A model generated the notes under the pieces. That model was given only the letters and a program-made list of their open reading frames with translations. It was not told where the DNA came from and did not search any database. This document shows, piece by piece, positions 63,375 to 64,000 of a stretch of 64,000 bases of DNA. This DNA comes from Candidatus Thiothrix putei. Lineage in GTDB: Bacteria > Pseudomonadota > Gammaproteobacteria > Thiotrichales > Thiotrichaceae. The position numbers were made by a program, and so were the translations under genes. Location of the stretch: the NCBI GenBank assembly GCA_029972225.1, contig CP124756.1:372001-436000 (forward strand), written 5' to 3'. How positions within the stretch are numbered: the stretch's first letter is position 1; the number at the start of each line of letters is the position of its first letter.

Positions 63375-64000
63375 TCAAGCTGCTGCTAACTCCGCGATGA
63401 AACGGGTAAATGGCACAATGTTTTGCCCAACACTGGCCTGTTCCAGTGCATCCATGTATTCGTCGCGCTTTGCCAATGGAACAACTGTCCACGGGTAGCC
63501 GCCTGCTGCCATCATGAGATTCATCAGGAAACGCCCGCAACGTCCGTTGCCATCCATATACGGGTGGATGTAGACAAAGAAAAAGTGTGACAGCACCACA
63601 TTCACGACGGGTTCGGGTTCATTTTCCATGAGTTCAAACAAGGCGGGCAGGAGTTCGCGCACCGCTTCGTGGTTGGGTGGGACGTGTTGGGAATGGCGGA
63701 TGTAAACGGGGTGATTGCGGTAGCCCGCCAAATTGACAGCACTCAGGATACCGGCGGTAACGCTGGGGGCAAACAGTTCCCGATACCACGTATCGAGATC
63801 GTGGCTGGCAACTGTACCTGCGTTTTCGCCTTGCAATACTTTAGCAACGCTGTGTTTGACCGCTTGAAAGGCTTGCCAGTAACCGCGTGCCGCCATCGCA
63901 TCCAGATGTTCGCGGTCGGCGGGGTTGGTTTGCGGATTCCATTGCCCGCTACGTACCTGCTCAATCAGTTGGGTGTTGACCCGATAGCCTTCGATGGAGA
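63375..64000 (-). CDS. Fic-family protein (5' end beyond window)
   Basis: The frame is open to the right edge, with EGYRVNTQLIEQVRSG near it, typical of the N-terminal inhibitory/Fic_N region. The Fic motif is HPYMDGNGRCGRF around 63540, preceded by LSHFFFVYIHP. The His and second-half residues are intact, so AMP transfer to protein substrates is expected. Convergent with the DUF4143 gene. An internal ATG at 63896 is unlikely to be the start. Confidence 0.85.
   Translation of the reverse strand, partial: SIEGYRVNTQLIEQVRSGQWNPQTNPADREHLDAMAARGYWQAFQAVKHSVAKVLQGENAGTVASHDLDTWYRELFAPSVTAGILSAVNLAGYRNHPVYIRHSQHVPPNHEAVRELLPALFELMENEPEPVVNVVLSHFFFVYIHPYMDGNGRCGRFLMNLMMAAGGYPWTVVPLAKRDEYMDALEQASVGQNIVPFTRFIAELAAA

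Noticed and set aside
1..64000. tRNA, rRNA, tmRNA or phage attachment sites
   Set aside because: No cloverleaf, rRNA-like stretch or integrase gene was recognised by eye; short structured RNAs could still be missed without a covariance search.

Overview
The window reads as chromosomal DNA of a gammaproteobacterium. Gene families such as megL, lgt, ilvE, MocR, TetR and MAPEG, the moderate GC content and the dense insertion-sequence (IS) load would fit a Thiothrix-like filamentous sulfur bacterium, but that placement is inference. No rRNA, tRNA or CRISPR array was seen. The dominating theme is IS bombardment: at least fifteen IS copies of seven kinds. These are an IS630-type element at 4.4 kb, three copies of a second IS630-type element, five copies of a 1382-bp element with a 351-aa DDE transposase (called IS-351 here), a 1620-bp IS4-like element, a decayed IS5-like element, an ISAzo13-type element and four IS66-type elements. 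There is also a stand-alone TnpB element.

Layout. 1-8.9 kb: a signalling cluster flanked by two kinesin-light-chain-type TPR genes. It encodes an SPFH membrane protein, a vWA protein, a PP2C phosphatase, a kinase whose reading frame rejoins an FGE-sulfatase domain once an IS630 element is removed, and a periplasmic binding protein fused to LysM. The vWA/PP2C/kinase trio is the TerY-P triad of ter-type stress systems; its combination with SPFH, FGE and LysM partners looks unusual. 9.1-15.7 kb: a Russian-doll nest of IS elements inside an IS5-like transposase gene. 15.7-17.6 kb: a zinc-ribbon ORF, two small lipoproteins and a secreted C-type-lectin/FG-GAP protein. 17.7-20.2 kb: an AAA+ ATPase / membrane protein / TPR membrane protein operon. 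20.3-31.5 kb: metabolic genes (IS-disrupted methionine gamma-lyase, MocR regulator, EamA exporter, lgt, HAD and histidine phosphatases, tautomerase with LysR, ilvE). 31.5-35.9 kb: MAPEG, cupin, thioesterase, PhzF and an IS-disrupted arylamine N-acetyltransferase, probably under a divergent TetR regulator. 36-45.6 kb: ATPases of the AAA/DUF4143 type, a lipoprotein, a WYL regulator, VOC and DUF1801 proteins, a TnpB element, and rsgA and expansin pseudogenes.

45.8-59.3 kb: about 13.5 kb that looks like pure IS clutter. When each IS and one copy of its target duplication are removed, the AT-rich scraps on the minus strand rejoin exactly in frame. They give two consecutive genes, a 560-codon ORF (gene X) and a 161-codon ORF (gene Y), of unrecognised function. 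They lie between two GC-rich imperfect palindromes that may be recombination sites. 59.6-64 kb: another IS66 copy, a third DUF4143 ATPase and a Fic-domain gene running off the right edge.

Two cis-element families recur. A promoter-like motif (TTAACCC, 23-24 bp start to start, CGTATA/G) precedes the SPFH operon, the second TPR gene and the lipoprotein/lectin genes, suggesting co-regulation. All three DUF4143 ATPase genes begin just after an 8-11 bp inverted repeat with related arms, which looks like a shared operator.
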